Shown: positions 8,417 to 14,514 of the stretch, in pieces | How the letters are laid out: every line of letters begins with the position of its first letter | How positions within the stretch are numbered: position 1 is the first letter of the stretch | Origin: a virus | Strand: one strand, 5' to 3' | Length of the DNA: 64,000 bases | IMG/VR virus record: IMGVR_UViG_3300034101_003146 | Coordinates: 1 to 64,000 of that record | Made by a program: the position numbers and the translations under genes | The notes under the pieces: model-generated | Database searches by the model: none | What the model saw: the letters and a program-made list of their open reading frames with translations, nothing else | Told to the model about the DNA's origin: nothing

Positions 8417-9178
8417 CTATTTATCTATAAAAGTGTGGGTTGATAAATCAGATACTTTTTTAACCCTAATAACCGTATCACCCAATACACATCCTGGTTC
8501 TCCAATTAAAATTGGGTTGTTCTTTTTACGTCTTGAAAGAATTTGCGAAACCCTTTCAATTTCATCAGATCTACCAATAATTGGATCTATTTGACCGTCA
8601 GAGGCCAATTTAGTAATATCCCTACCAAAGTTATCTAGGATAGGTGTTGTTGACTTACCTTGTGAAGCTTTTTTAGCTTTTTTACCGTAGTCTTCAATTT
8701 CTTCAAAATCTCCTGTCATATTAATTATTTTTTGTTCTTTCAAATTTAATAAAGTTTCTTTAAAAGTTCTATAGGTTATACCCTGATTTCCTAAAACTTT
8801 TGTTCCATCTAATGTACGATTTTTTAATATAGATAAAACAATATGTTCAACATTTATTGTATCATCTCTTAATTTATCGGATTCCAACTCGGCTGAACTT
8901 AAAGCGTGTTTGGAGGATTCACTTAAGGGAACTATTTTTATTTCTACAATATTAGGGTTTTTTATTTTAAGTCTCAAGTAGCCTTCCAATTTTTCCATTA
9001 AATCTGTTACATCTGAACCCATTTCTTTAAAAACATCAACAGCACCGTTTTCTTTATCATTAAAAATGGCTAATAATATATGTTCAGGTTTAATTTTGGC
9101 GTCATTAAGTCTAATTGATTCCTTAAAAGCACTTTTAAGAATACCTTTTAATTTAGGTGTCATTTTTTTCATTATCAA
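8417..9178 (-). CDS. clpC: ClpC-like AAA+ unfoldase, N-terminal half followed by N-intein fragment
   Basis: A 253-residue product. Residues 5-150 form a Clp N-domain with two repeats ([18 protein letters not shown] and [15 protein letters not shown]). The D1 entry follows as [19 protein letters not shown] and ILIGEPG. The host sequence stops at Gly229 inside Walker A and is followed by [12 protein letters not shown], a typical intein block A with Cys1 and GDTxI. Only 24 intein residues are encoded before the TAG stop. The missing TGKTAIVEG is found as the extein start of the gene at 4945-7218. The unspliced protein could not bind nucleotide at D1, so trans-splicing appears to be required for function. 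Confidence 0.9.
   Translation of the reverse strand: MIMKKMTPKLKGILKSAFKESIRLNDAKIKPEHILLAIFNDKENGAVDVFKEMGSDVTDLMEKLEGYLRLKIKNPNIVEIKIVPLSESSKHALSSAELESDKLRDDTINVEHIVLSILKNRTLDGTKVLGNQGITYRTFKETLLNLKEQKIINMTGDFEEIEDYGKKAKKASQGKSTTPILDNFGRDITKLASDGQIDPIIGRSDEIERVSQILSRRKKNNPILIGEPGCVLGDTVIRVKKVSDLSTHTFIDK
8420..8491 (-). other. N-terminal fragment of split intein (IntN, 24 aa)
   Basis: This starts with the Cys codon at 8491-8489 directly after GEPG, contains block A (CVLGDTVI) and ends at the gene's stop. A 24-residue N-fragment is far shorter than the about 100 residues of DnaE-type split inteins, and resembles the atypically split AceL-TerL intein (about 25 residues). Confidence 0.88.
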
Positions 9179-9243
9179 TCAATTTTATTTCTTGATTAAT
9201 ATATTTAAAAATAAATAAAAGGAAAGTTTTATATATAAGGTCT

Positions 9244-9251
9244 ATAAATAC
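9244..9251 (-). promoter_or_regulatory. GTATTTAT variant of the late-type element before clpC N-half
   Basis: Minus-strand AGTATTTATAG lies about 65 nt before the start at 9178. One base differs from ATATTTAT. Confidence 0.3.
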
Positions 9252-9298
9252 TATCCTTTTTGGGATAAATTCATTAAGTTTTATAAAAAATTAATATT

Positions 9299-9505
9299 AT
9301 GGTCTATAAAAAAGTTACAATTTGGTTTAAAACAGACCCTACAGCTAGGGAATTTGACACGTCAGTTATTGCAAATGATTATGATAAAGTTTCTGTTACA
9401 ATTTCTGGTGATTATTTAATTCTATCACTACACAGTGAAGAAAGTGTTACAACAGAGGTACATCATTTAAGTACCATAAAAAATTGGATTACATATATGA
9501 GTTAA
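9299..9505 (+). CDS. Hypothetical small protein
   Basis: A 68-residue protein with a beta-rich pattern of alternating hydrophobic residues (KVSVTISGDYLILSLH) and no membrane segment or known motif. It is the first gene of a run of small plus-strand genes leading to thyA, and ends one base before the next ATG. I do not recognise the family. Coding is supported by codon use like its neighbours and by tight packing. Confidence 0.55.
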   Translation: MVYKKVTIWFKTDPTAREFDTSVIANDYDKVSVTISGDYLILSLHSEESVTTEVHHLSTIKNWITYMS

Positions 9506-9506
9506 T

Positions 9507-9809
9507 ATGTTTATAGAGAGAAAAGAAAACGAAAACGGTGTAATTTCTTGTTTATTTAAATCATCAAATATTTTGGCGTCTGATTATAATAAAGATAAAA
9601 AAGAATTAGTTGTTACATTTAATGCAGGACGTAGATACACATATTCAAACGTAGATCCTAAAGATTATCATAGGTTTGAAATGGCTGAAAGTCAGGGTGA
9701 AATGTTTAATAAACATATTAAAAAATACCCTACAGTGAAAAATCCAGATGTAGACCCATCCGAATTGTTAAATAAAGTAAATCAGATTATAAATGAAATT
9801 AAAAAATAA
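9507..9809 (+). CDS. KTSC-domain protein
   Basis: A 100-residue protein whose residues 20-70 fit the KTSC pattern: SSNILASDYNKDKKELVVTF, then NAGRRYTYSNVDPKDYHRFEMAES and GEMFNKHIKKYP. KTSC domains are short beta-rich modules common in phage and bacterial proteins. RNA- or lysyl-tRNA-synthetase-related roles have been proposed, but none is proven. The last 30 residues form a probable helix. It overlaps the next gene by 17 nt. Confidence 0.75.
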   Translation: MFIERKENENGVISCLFKSSNILASDYNKDKKELVVTFNAGRRYTYSNVDPKDYHRFEMAESQGEMFNKHIKKYPTVKNPDVDPSELLNKVNQIINEIKK

Positions 9810-9981
9810 ATATAGGGAAATCAAAACAGGTTTTATTTTTAAGGTTATCAATTTCACCATTACTTTAGACGGTATTGTTGATAGGTTACATTTAAAACGT
9901 ATTGATACTGAAGACGTTTTAGAGGTGGGTGAAGATAGATTTCAGAGAAACTTTATAAATTTAAATGACGAAAAAGGTTAA
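9793..9981 (+). CDS. Hypothetical small protein
   Basis: A 62-residue protein starting inside the end of the KTSC gene. The pattern YREIKTGFIFKVINF...LHLKRIDTEDVLEVGEDRFQRNFI looks like a small beta-barrel of the kind seen in short phage proteins. No family name can be given. Coding is likely because of its position in the gene run and its codon use. Confidence 0.5.
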   Translation: MKLKNKYREIKTGFIFKVINFTITLDGIVDRLHLKRIDTEDVLEVGEDRFQRNFINLNDEKG

Positions 9982-10040
9982 ATCATAGAAAGTAAATTAA
10001 CAGAAACACAATCAAATAATCTTTAATCAATTAAAAATTT

Positions 10041-10343
10041 ATGTTTTCATCAAATCATCCTTGGATAATGATATTAGGAATATTTACTTCCTTAATTTTT
10101 ATTGTGGGTAGTGCGTATTTTGTATATCAAATGTTCGCTAAAAACACGAAGGAAATCTTAGTAAGATTTATACTCGTTGTGTTTACATCCCTTGTTGCAC
10201 TTTTTATTGTCGATAAAACAATTGCTTGGAAGGTTTCATTATTGACAATAGAACAGAGTAATCAATTATTTGATTTAATAAGAACTTTAGTCTTAATGAT
10301 ATTTTCTTATTATTTTGGTACTAAAGAAGCGAAACAAGAATAG
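10041..10343 (+). CDS. Small membrane protein, three predicted helices
   Basis: A 100-residue protein with hydrophobic segments at about residues 8-28, 41-60 and 77-92 and a charged tail (FGTKEAKQE). Size and topology would suit a class I holin, but the nearest lysin gene is 5 kb away on the other strand, so the role is open. It lies in the plus-strand run between the KTSC gene and a lipoprotein gene. Confidence 0.55.
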   Translation: MFSSNHPWIMILGIFTSLIFIVGSAYFVYQMFAKNTKEILVRFILVVFTSLVALFIVDKTIAWKVSLLTIEQSNQLFDLIRTLVLMIFSYYFGTKEAKQE

Positions 10344-10377
10344 TTAAAATACATTATAGTTTATAAAAAATAAAGTT

Positions 10378-10680
10378 ATGAAAAAATTATTAATCATTAC
10401 ATCCATGTTATTAACCGGATGTGTAACTCTTAAAAAATACGATACTACTGGATTTTCAACGAGAGGACATTATATATTATATAATTCAGATACCGTGGCG
10501 AAATTAAGTAATATTGAATATTCTTTAGACGGCGGAAAATTTGTTAAGGAAATGACATTTAAATTACTTGATATGAGATATGGTGAAAATGTAGAAAATA
10601 TGATTTACTATATACATAAAAAGAAATCTGAATGGGAAATTGAAATTGATTATCCTGTAGAAAATTACAAATTTGATTAA
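10378..10680 (+). CDS. Small lipoprotein
   Basis: A 100-residue protein with a short positive start (MKK), a hydrophobic stretch and the lipobox LLTGC at residues 12-16. Signal peptidase II should therefore cut before Cys16 and leave a lipid-anchored outer- or inner-membrane protein of about 85 residues. No domain is recognised in the mature part. Phage-encoded lipoproteins often alter the host surface (superinfection exclusion, receptor masking) or act as outer-membrane spanins. Nothing here separates these options. Confidence 0.7.
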   Translation: MKKLLIITSMLLTGCVTLKKYDTTGFSTRGHYILYNSDTVAKLSNIEYSLDGGKFVKEMTFKLLDMRYGENVENMIYYIHKKKSEWEIEIDYPVENYKFD

Positions 10681-10702
10681 ATGAATAAGGAGGTTTTATA
10701 TT

Positions 10703-11035
10703 ATGAGTAAAGAACGATATAATAAGATTATTGATGAAGTATATTCTAGGTATGAAAAAAATTTTTTAGGTCATGAAGATATACCTAATAAACAATTATT
10801 TTTATTACAATGTGAGGTGGATAAAAAATTCTCTGATAGATGGGGATTGAGGATTGAGGAACGTGAGTTGAGTATTGTTGAACGATTAGATATAGTGACA
10901 AAAACATACGGTTCAGTATTTGATCCATTTGATTTTATTGAAGTTTCACATAAAGAAATTGATGAATTATATCCAGTCCCGTTTAAAGAAATTGTATTAT
11001 TTTATAAGGGAGAAGAAATTAAAGTTTATGAATAA
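10703..11035 (+). CDS. Hypothetical protein with a strong Shine-Dalgarno site
   Basis: A 110-residue, mostly helical, charged protein (RYNKIIDEVYSRYEKNF, NKQLFLLQCEVDKKFSDRW) without known motif. AAGGAGG stands at 10687-10693, 10 bases before the ATG. This is unlike nearly all other genes in the window, which show no Shine-Dalgarno sequence. That could mean unusually efficient translation or recent arrival from a donor that uses such sites. It is followed by thyA after 20 nt. Confidence 0.55.
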   Translation: MSKERYNKIIDEVYSRYEKNFLGHEDIPNKQLFLLQCEVDKKFSDRWGLRIEERELSIVERLDIVTKTYGSVFDPFDFIEVSHKEIDELYPVPFKEIVLFYKGEEIKVYE

Positions 11036-11055
11036 ATTAGATAGATTAAATAAAA

Positions 11056-12117
11056 ATGAACACATTAGATAAACAATACACAGACCTACTCCAAGACATA
11101 TTAGATAATGGTGTTGAAAAAGATACACGTAACGGAAAAGTAATATCAGTATTTGGAAGACAAATACGTCATAAAATGAGTGACGGATTTCCACTTCTTA
11201 CAACTAAAAAAATGGCTTGGAAACAAATTGTAACTGAATTATTATGGTTTTTAAGAGGAGATACCAACATTAAGTTTTTAGTTGACAATGGTTGTCATAT
11301 TTGGGATGGTGATGCGTATAAGAGATATTGGTTTAATTGGAAACCTATGTTAGAAGATTGTGGTGAGGATTTAACTCCACACACACAAGAAGAGTTTATC
11401 AATCGTATCAAAACAGATGATGAGTTTGCTAAGAAGTGGGGTGAACTCGGACCCGTGTATGGGAAACAGTGGAGAGATTGGACTGCAAATCCTAACCACA
11501 CTTGGGGTGTAGACCAAATCGCAAACCTAATCAACGACCTTAAAACAAATCCTGATTCAAGGAGACTAATGGTTTCAGCTTGGAATGTAGGAGAATTGGA
11601 TTCAATGGTTCTTCCACCTTGTCATTATGGATTTCAAGTTTATACAAGAGAGTTGAGTTTAACTGAAAGATATGAATTGACAGGGATTTTCGGTAAAGAA
11701 AAATTACCAGGAGAACCTTCATATACAGAAGAACAACAACACTCTTTGTTAGATGAATTAGTACCTAAACGAGCAATCTCTTTAATGTACAACGCCAGAA
11801 GTCAAGACGTTCCGTTGGGAACTCCATTCAATATATCATCCTACGCATTATTATTAGAGATAATCGCTAAGATGGTTAATATGGTTCCTGATGAATTGAT
11901 TAGTAATATGGGTGATTGTCACGTCTATCTAAACCAAATCGATGGAATTAAAGAACAATTAACAAGAGAACCTTTTGAGTTACCGAAATTAGTTATTTCT
12001 AATCAAGTTTATTTTAACGAAGGTATTGACGAATTTTTGAATAGTTGTTTAATAACCGATTTTCAAATTGAGGGTTATCAAAGTCATCCAACAATAAAAT
12101 TCCCACTTTCTAATTAA
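11056..12117 (+). CDS. thyA: Thymidylate synthase
   Basis: A 353-residue ThyA-type enzyme that methylates dUMP to dTMP with methylenetetrahydrofolate. The catalytic loop LPPCHYGFQ (about residues 188-196) contains the nucleophilic Cys. The substrate motif RSQDVPLGTPFNISSYALL is present, as are the N-terminal phosphate-binding FGRQIRHKMSDGFPLLTTKK and GPVYGKQWRDW. It is about 90 residues longer than E. coli ThyA (264). The extra parts are near residues 90-140 (GEDLTPHTQEEFINRIKTD) and before the dimer motif (ERYELTGIFGKEKLPGEPSYTEEQQHS), regions where other phage and eukaryotic enzymes also carry inserts. It supplies dTTP for phage DNA synthesis in an AT-rich genome. Confidence 0.95.
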   Translation: MNTLDKQYTDLLQDILDNGVEKDTRNGKVISVFGRQIRHKMSDGFPLLTTKKMAWKQIVTELLWFLRGDTNIKFLVDNGCHIWDGDAYKRYWFNWKPMLEDCGEDLTPHTQEEFINRIKTDDEFAKKWGELGPVYGKQWRDWTANPNHTWGVDQIANLINDLKTNPDSRRLMVSAWNVGELDSMVLPPCHYGFQVYTRELSLTERYELTGIFGKEKLPGEPSYTEEQQHSLLDELVPKRAISLMYNARSQDVPLGTPFNISSYALLLEIIAKMVNMVPDELISNMGDCHVYLNQIDGIKEQLTREPFELPKLVISNQVYFNEGIDEFLNSCLITDFQIEGYQSHPTIKFPLSN

Positions 12118-12147
12118 TTTTAATTGTATGTTTAAAAGTTATATAAA

Positions 12148-12597
12148 ATGGAATTAGTTACTACTTACATTTGTAAACAATCCGATATTGGAGTACACGC
12201 CAACATGTTTGGTGGTACTATATTAGGATTAGTTGATCAATCGGCTGGAGCATATGCCTCGCAAATTTGTGATACCCCAAGGATGATTACGGTTAAGATT
12301 GATGAATTGATATTTGAAAAACCTATTAGAATATCAAATATTGTTAAGATATATTGTAAGGTACAAGAATTTGGTAATACATCTGTAACATTATATGTTG
12401 AAGTACGAAAACATAATGTTAGAACGGGAGTTCAAGATTTAATTTTACATACAAAAATTAAATTTGTACATGTAGATGAAGAAGGTATTCCATTACCAAT
12501 ACCGGAACGTATTAAATCGCGTTATCATAACCGATTAGAAAAATTTAATAAAGGTTTATTGAGTGATGAAGAACGATTATTGGAAAAAAAAGTTTAA
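12148..12597 (+). CDS. Hotdog-fold acyl-CoA thioesterase (YciA/BFIT-like)
   Basis: A 149-residue protein with the hotdog signature HANMFGGTILGLVDQSAGAYAS at about residues 17-38, including the catalytic-type Asp in VDQ. RMITVKIDELIFEKPIRISNIVKIYCKVQEFG follows, as in acyl-CoA thioesterases of the YciA/BFIT group. Such enzymes hydrolyse acyl-CoA. A phage copy may adjust host lipid or acyl-CoA pools. It lies 30 nt behind thyA, probably in one transcript, and meets the next, convergent gene without a gap. Confidence 0.8.
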   Translation: MELVTTYICKQSDIGVHANMFGGTILGLVDQSAGAYASQICDTPRMITVKIDELIFEKPIRISNIVKIYCKVQEFGNTSVTLYVEVRKHNVRTGVQDLILHTKIKFVHVDEEGIPLPIPERIKSRYHNRLEKFNKGLLSDEERLLEKKV

Positions 12598-12930
12598 CTA
12601 TATTTGTCGATAAACTTTAACATCGTAAACAGATAAACAAGGTTTATCTTCGGCGGTAACTTCAGATTTTGTTTTATACACAAAAACAGGTCCTTCTGTA
12701 TATGTAATGTAACGAAGATTTTTAGTTTCATCATCATAACCTAAAAACATAACTCTAATATCTTCATAACCGTACTCACTTAATATTTTTTTAACCAAAT
12801 ACTTTAAATCCTCACCAGTACAGGTTATAGCGTCCAATCTAGACGCAATATCTTCAACATTAAAGTCATTAATACGAGCTTCAATTAACTTTTTTATTTG
12901 ACTTTCTTTTAAAATTATCTTCTTTGCCAT
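12598..12930 (-). CDS. Hypothetical protein with targeting-like N-terminal helix
   Basis: A 110-residue protein beginning KKIILKESQIKKLIEARI, an amphipathic basic helix like those at 33000 and 44649 (KVIRLNENDIEKLVKKI), which I interpret as a capsid-targeting tag. The rest (VLDAITCTGEDL-like start, then YEDIRVMFLGYDDETKNLRYITYTEGPVFVYKTKS) is beta-rich and not recognised. It is expressed alone from an ATATTTAT element facing away from the next gene. Confidence 0.6.
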   Translation of the reverse strand: MAKKIILKESQIKKLIEARINDFNVEDIASRLDAITCTGEDLKYLVKKILSEYGYEDIRVMFLGYDDETKNLRYITYTEGPVFVYKTKSEVTAEDKPCLSVYDVKVYRQI

Positions 12931-12939
12931 TCTATTTTA

Positions 12940-12947
12940 ATAAATAT
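12940..12947 (-). promoter_or_regulatory. ATATTTAT late-type element, leftward arm of divergent pair
   Basis: It lies 9 nt before the ATG at 12930 and, with the element at 12953-12960, forms a palindrome with only CTGGG between the two 8-mers. Confidence 0.5.
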
Positions 12948-12952
12948 CTGGG

Positions 12953-12960
12953 ATATTTAT
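12953..12960 (+). promoter_or_regulatory. ATATTTAT late-type element, rightward arm of divergent pair
   Basis: It lies 8 nt before the ATG at 12969. Confidence 0.5.
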
Positions 12961-12968
12961 AATGTAGC

Positions 12969-14192
12969 ATGAAATCAAAAGTAAAAATAAAAGAAGTAAA
13001 GAAAATTACTAAAAGTGATAGAACTATCGACTTAACTGGTTTTAAAATGCAAGACCATCTTAACCCTAAAATATGGGGTGATAACCAAAAACTACGTCCT
13101 GAAATTAAAAAAAATTTACTTAAAATCGCTGATGATTATTTTGAAGGTTTAGAACTTGAGGGGGTTGATATTGATGATATAACATTTACCGGTAGTTTAG
13201 CTAATTACAATTGGTCACAATACTCCGATGTAGATTTACACATATTAATAGATTATAAAGAAGTACCTGTGGACGAAAATTTAGTACAAGACTTTTTAAA
13301 AACTAAAAGTACTTCTTGGAATAATAACCACGATATAAAAATATATGGTTATGACGTTGAATTATATGTTCAGGATATTTCCGAAGAACATGTTTCAACA
13401 GGTGTTTATTCTATATTATATGATAAATGGTTAACACAACCAAGTAGAAAAAAAATTACTGTTGATAATATAAACGTAAAATTAAAATCTAATCGTATAA
13501 TGGATTCTATTGATGACTTATACGATGAAATGAAAGATGAAAAAAATTACGATACTGTAGTAAAAAAGGCTGACAAGATTAAAGATAAGATAAAGAAGAT
13601 GCGTCAAGCTGGTTTAGATGAGGTTGGTGAATTTTCGGTTGAGAATATGGTTTTTAAAGTTTTAAGACGTAATGGTATGTTAGAAAGATTATCAGATATT
13701 AAAACTGTGGCTTATGATAAATCTGTTTCATTATCGGAATCATTAAAAGAAAGTTTTGGTGATTTTAATTGGGTTGATGAAATTCCAGAACTATCACCGT
13801 GTGAACAATTCATACTTGATAAATTATCGGAATGTGAATTGGTAGGATTAAAAAAACGACCTGGATGGACAAAATATGTTAATAAAAATGGTGATTTTTT
13901 ATTCCTAGATAATATCAATACTGGTACCGATAAACCAATTTTATACGCAGATTATGATAAAATTTGGTTAAAATGTAAGGAAATGGGGGTTTCTTATGAA
14001 GAATTTCAGAAAATTTGTAAGCATATGTTGTATGAAACCCATGAACGAAAGGTATCTACAGCCTTTTGGTCTGATGTATCTTTTTTATTACCGTTGTATG
14101 AAACCCATGAACGAAAGGTATCTACAGCTGAAATATTTGACGCTTTAAATAATGATAAGTTGTATGAAGTCCATAAACGAAAGGGAAAATAA
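12969..14192 (+). CDS. Nucleotidyltransferase-domain protein with C-terminal 22-residue repeats
   Basis: A 407-residue protein. FTGSLANYNWSQYSDVDLHILID at about residues 73-95 is a Pol-beta-type nucleotidyltransferase core (GS, then DxD), and VELYVQD (about residue 136) can supply the third acidic residue. A basic helix (KKADKIKDKIKKM) follows. LKESFGDFNWVDEI near residue 260 resembles the start of the protein at 29837-32140. The C-terminus has LYETHERKVSTA twice and LYEVHKRK once, each 22 residues apart. The substrate (tRNA, antibiotic or protein) cannot be told from sequence. It sits in the block of putative internal head proteins. Confidence 0.65.
   Translation: MKSKVKIKEVKKITKSDRTIDLTGFKMQDHLNPKIWGDNQKLRPEIKKNLLKIADDYFEGLELEGVDIDDITFTGSLANYNWSQYSDVDLHILIDYKEVPVDENLVQDFLKTKSTSWNNNHDIKIYGYDVELYVQDISEEHVSTGVYSILYDKWLTQPSRKKITVDNINVKLKSNRIMDSIDDLYDEMKDEKNYDTVVKKADKIKDKIKKMRQAGLDEVGEFSVENMVFKVLRRNGMLERLSDIKTVAYDKSVSLSESLKESFGDFNWVDEIPELSPCEQFILDKLSECELVGLKKRPGWTKYVNKNGDFLFLDNINTGTDKPILYADYDKIWLKCKEMGVSYEEFQKICKHMLYETHERKVSTAFWSDVSFLLPLYETHERKVSTAEIFDALNNDKLYEVHKRKGK
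14028..14184 (+). repeat. 66-bp-period direct repeats inside the nucleotidyltransferase gene
   Basis: A 35-bp unit beginning ttgtatgaaacccatgaacg is identical at 14028-14062 and 14094-14128. A shorter, diverged copy is at 14160-14184. The period is exactly 66 bp (22 codons), so the frame is kept, while the 31 bp between the conserved parts have diverged completely. Confidence 0.85.
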
Positions 14193-14214
14193 ATATAATT
14201 TAGTAAAATAACAG

Positions 14215-14222
14215 ATATTTAT
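14215..14222 (+). promoter_or_regulatory. ATATTTAT late-type element before 14242 gene
   Basis: AGATATTTATATAA lies about 20 nt before the ATG at 14242, probably driving the run 14242-19078. Confidence 0.5.
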
Positions 14223-14241
14223 ATAAAAATAAAATTTAACA

Positions 14242-14511
14242 ATGACAGGAGATATTATACACTCATTGGCTAATAGTGATTTTGATGATTACTATTATTT
14301 TGCCGTATTAATACCTAATGGTGTTGTTTGTAGTATTTACGGACAAACTTTACCATCTATGGCAGCACCAATAACGGTTAATGTTGGTATTACACAAAAA
14401 TCTAATGTAACTGGTAGTGTGTTTTTAATCGGTAGAAAAAAACCAGAATATATGGCAGATTTATTATCTAACGATCCAGGTAATGCTGACGGAACTTATT
14501 CAATAAGATAG
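14242..14511 (+). CDS. Hypothetical small protein, possibly virion-associated
   Basis: An 89-residue protein with a beta-rich centre (YYFAVLIPNGVVCSIYGQTLP, ITVNVGITQKSNVTGSVFLIG) and no charge clusters. No family is recognised. It is the first gene after an ATATTTAT element and is followed after 3 nt by the acidic repeat protein, so it is expected to be a late, perhaps structural, product. Confidence 0.55.
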   Translation: MTGDIIHSLANSDFDDYYYFAVLIPNGVVCSIYGQTLPSMAAPITVNVGITQKSNVTGSVFLIGRKKPEYMADLLSNDPGNADGTYSIR

Positions 14512-14514
14512 ACT

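Noticed and set aside
4945-9178. The two clpC pieces as a simple frameshifted or insertion-broken pseudogene
   Set aside because: Both break points carry correct intein splice-junction sequences (Cys after GEPG; His-Asn before Thr), and both open reading frames are intact.
10041-10343. Holin assignment
   Set aside because: Three hydrophobic helices fit, but there is no lysin or spanin beside it; kept as a membrane protein.
14028-14184. Regularly spaced repeats resembling a short CRISPR array
   Set aside because: The repeats are in frame, have a period of exactly 22 codons and lie inside an open reading frame with normal codon use; no cas genes are nearby.
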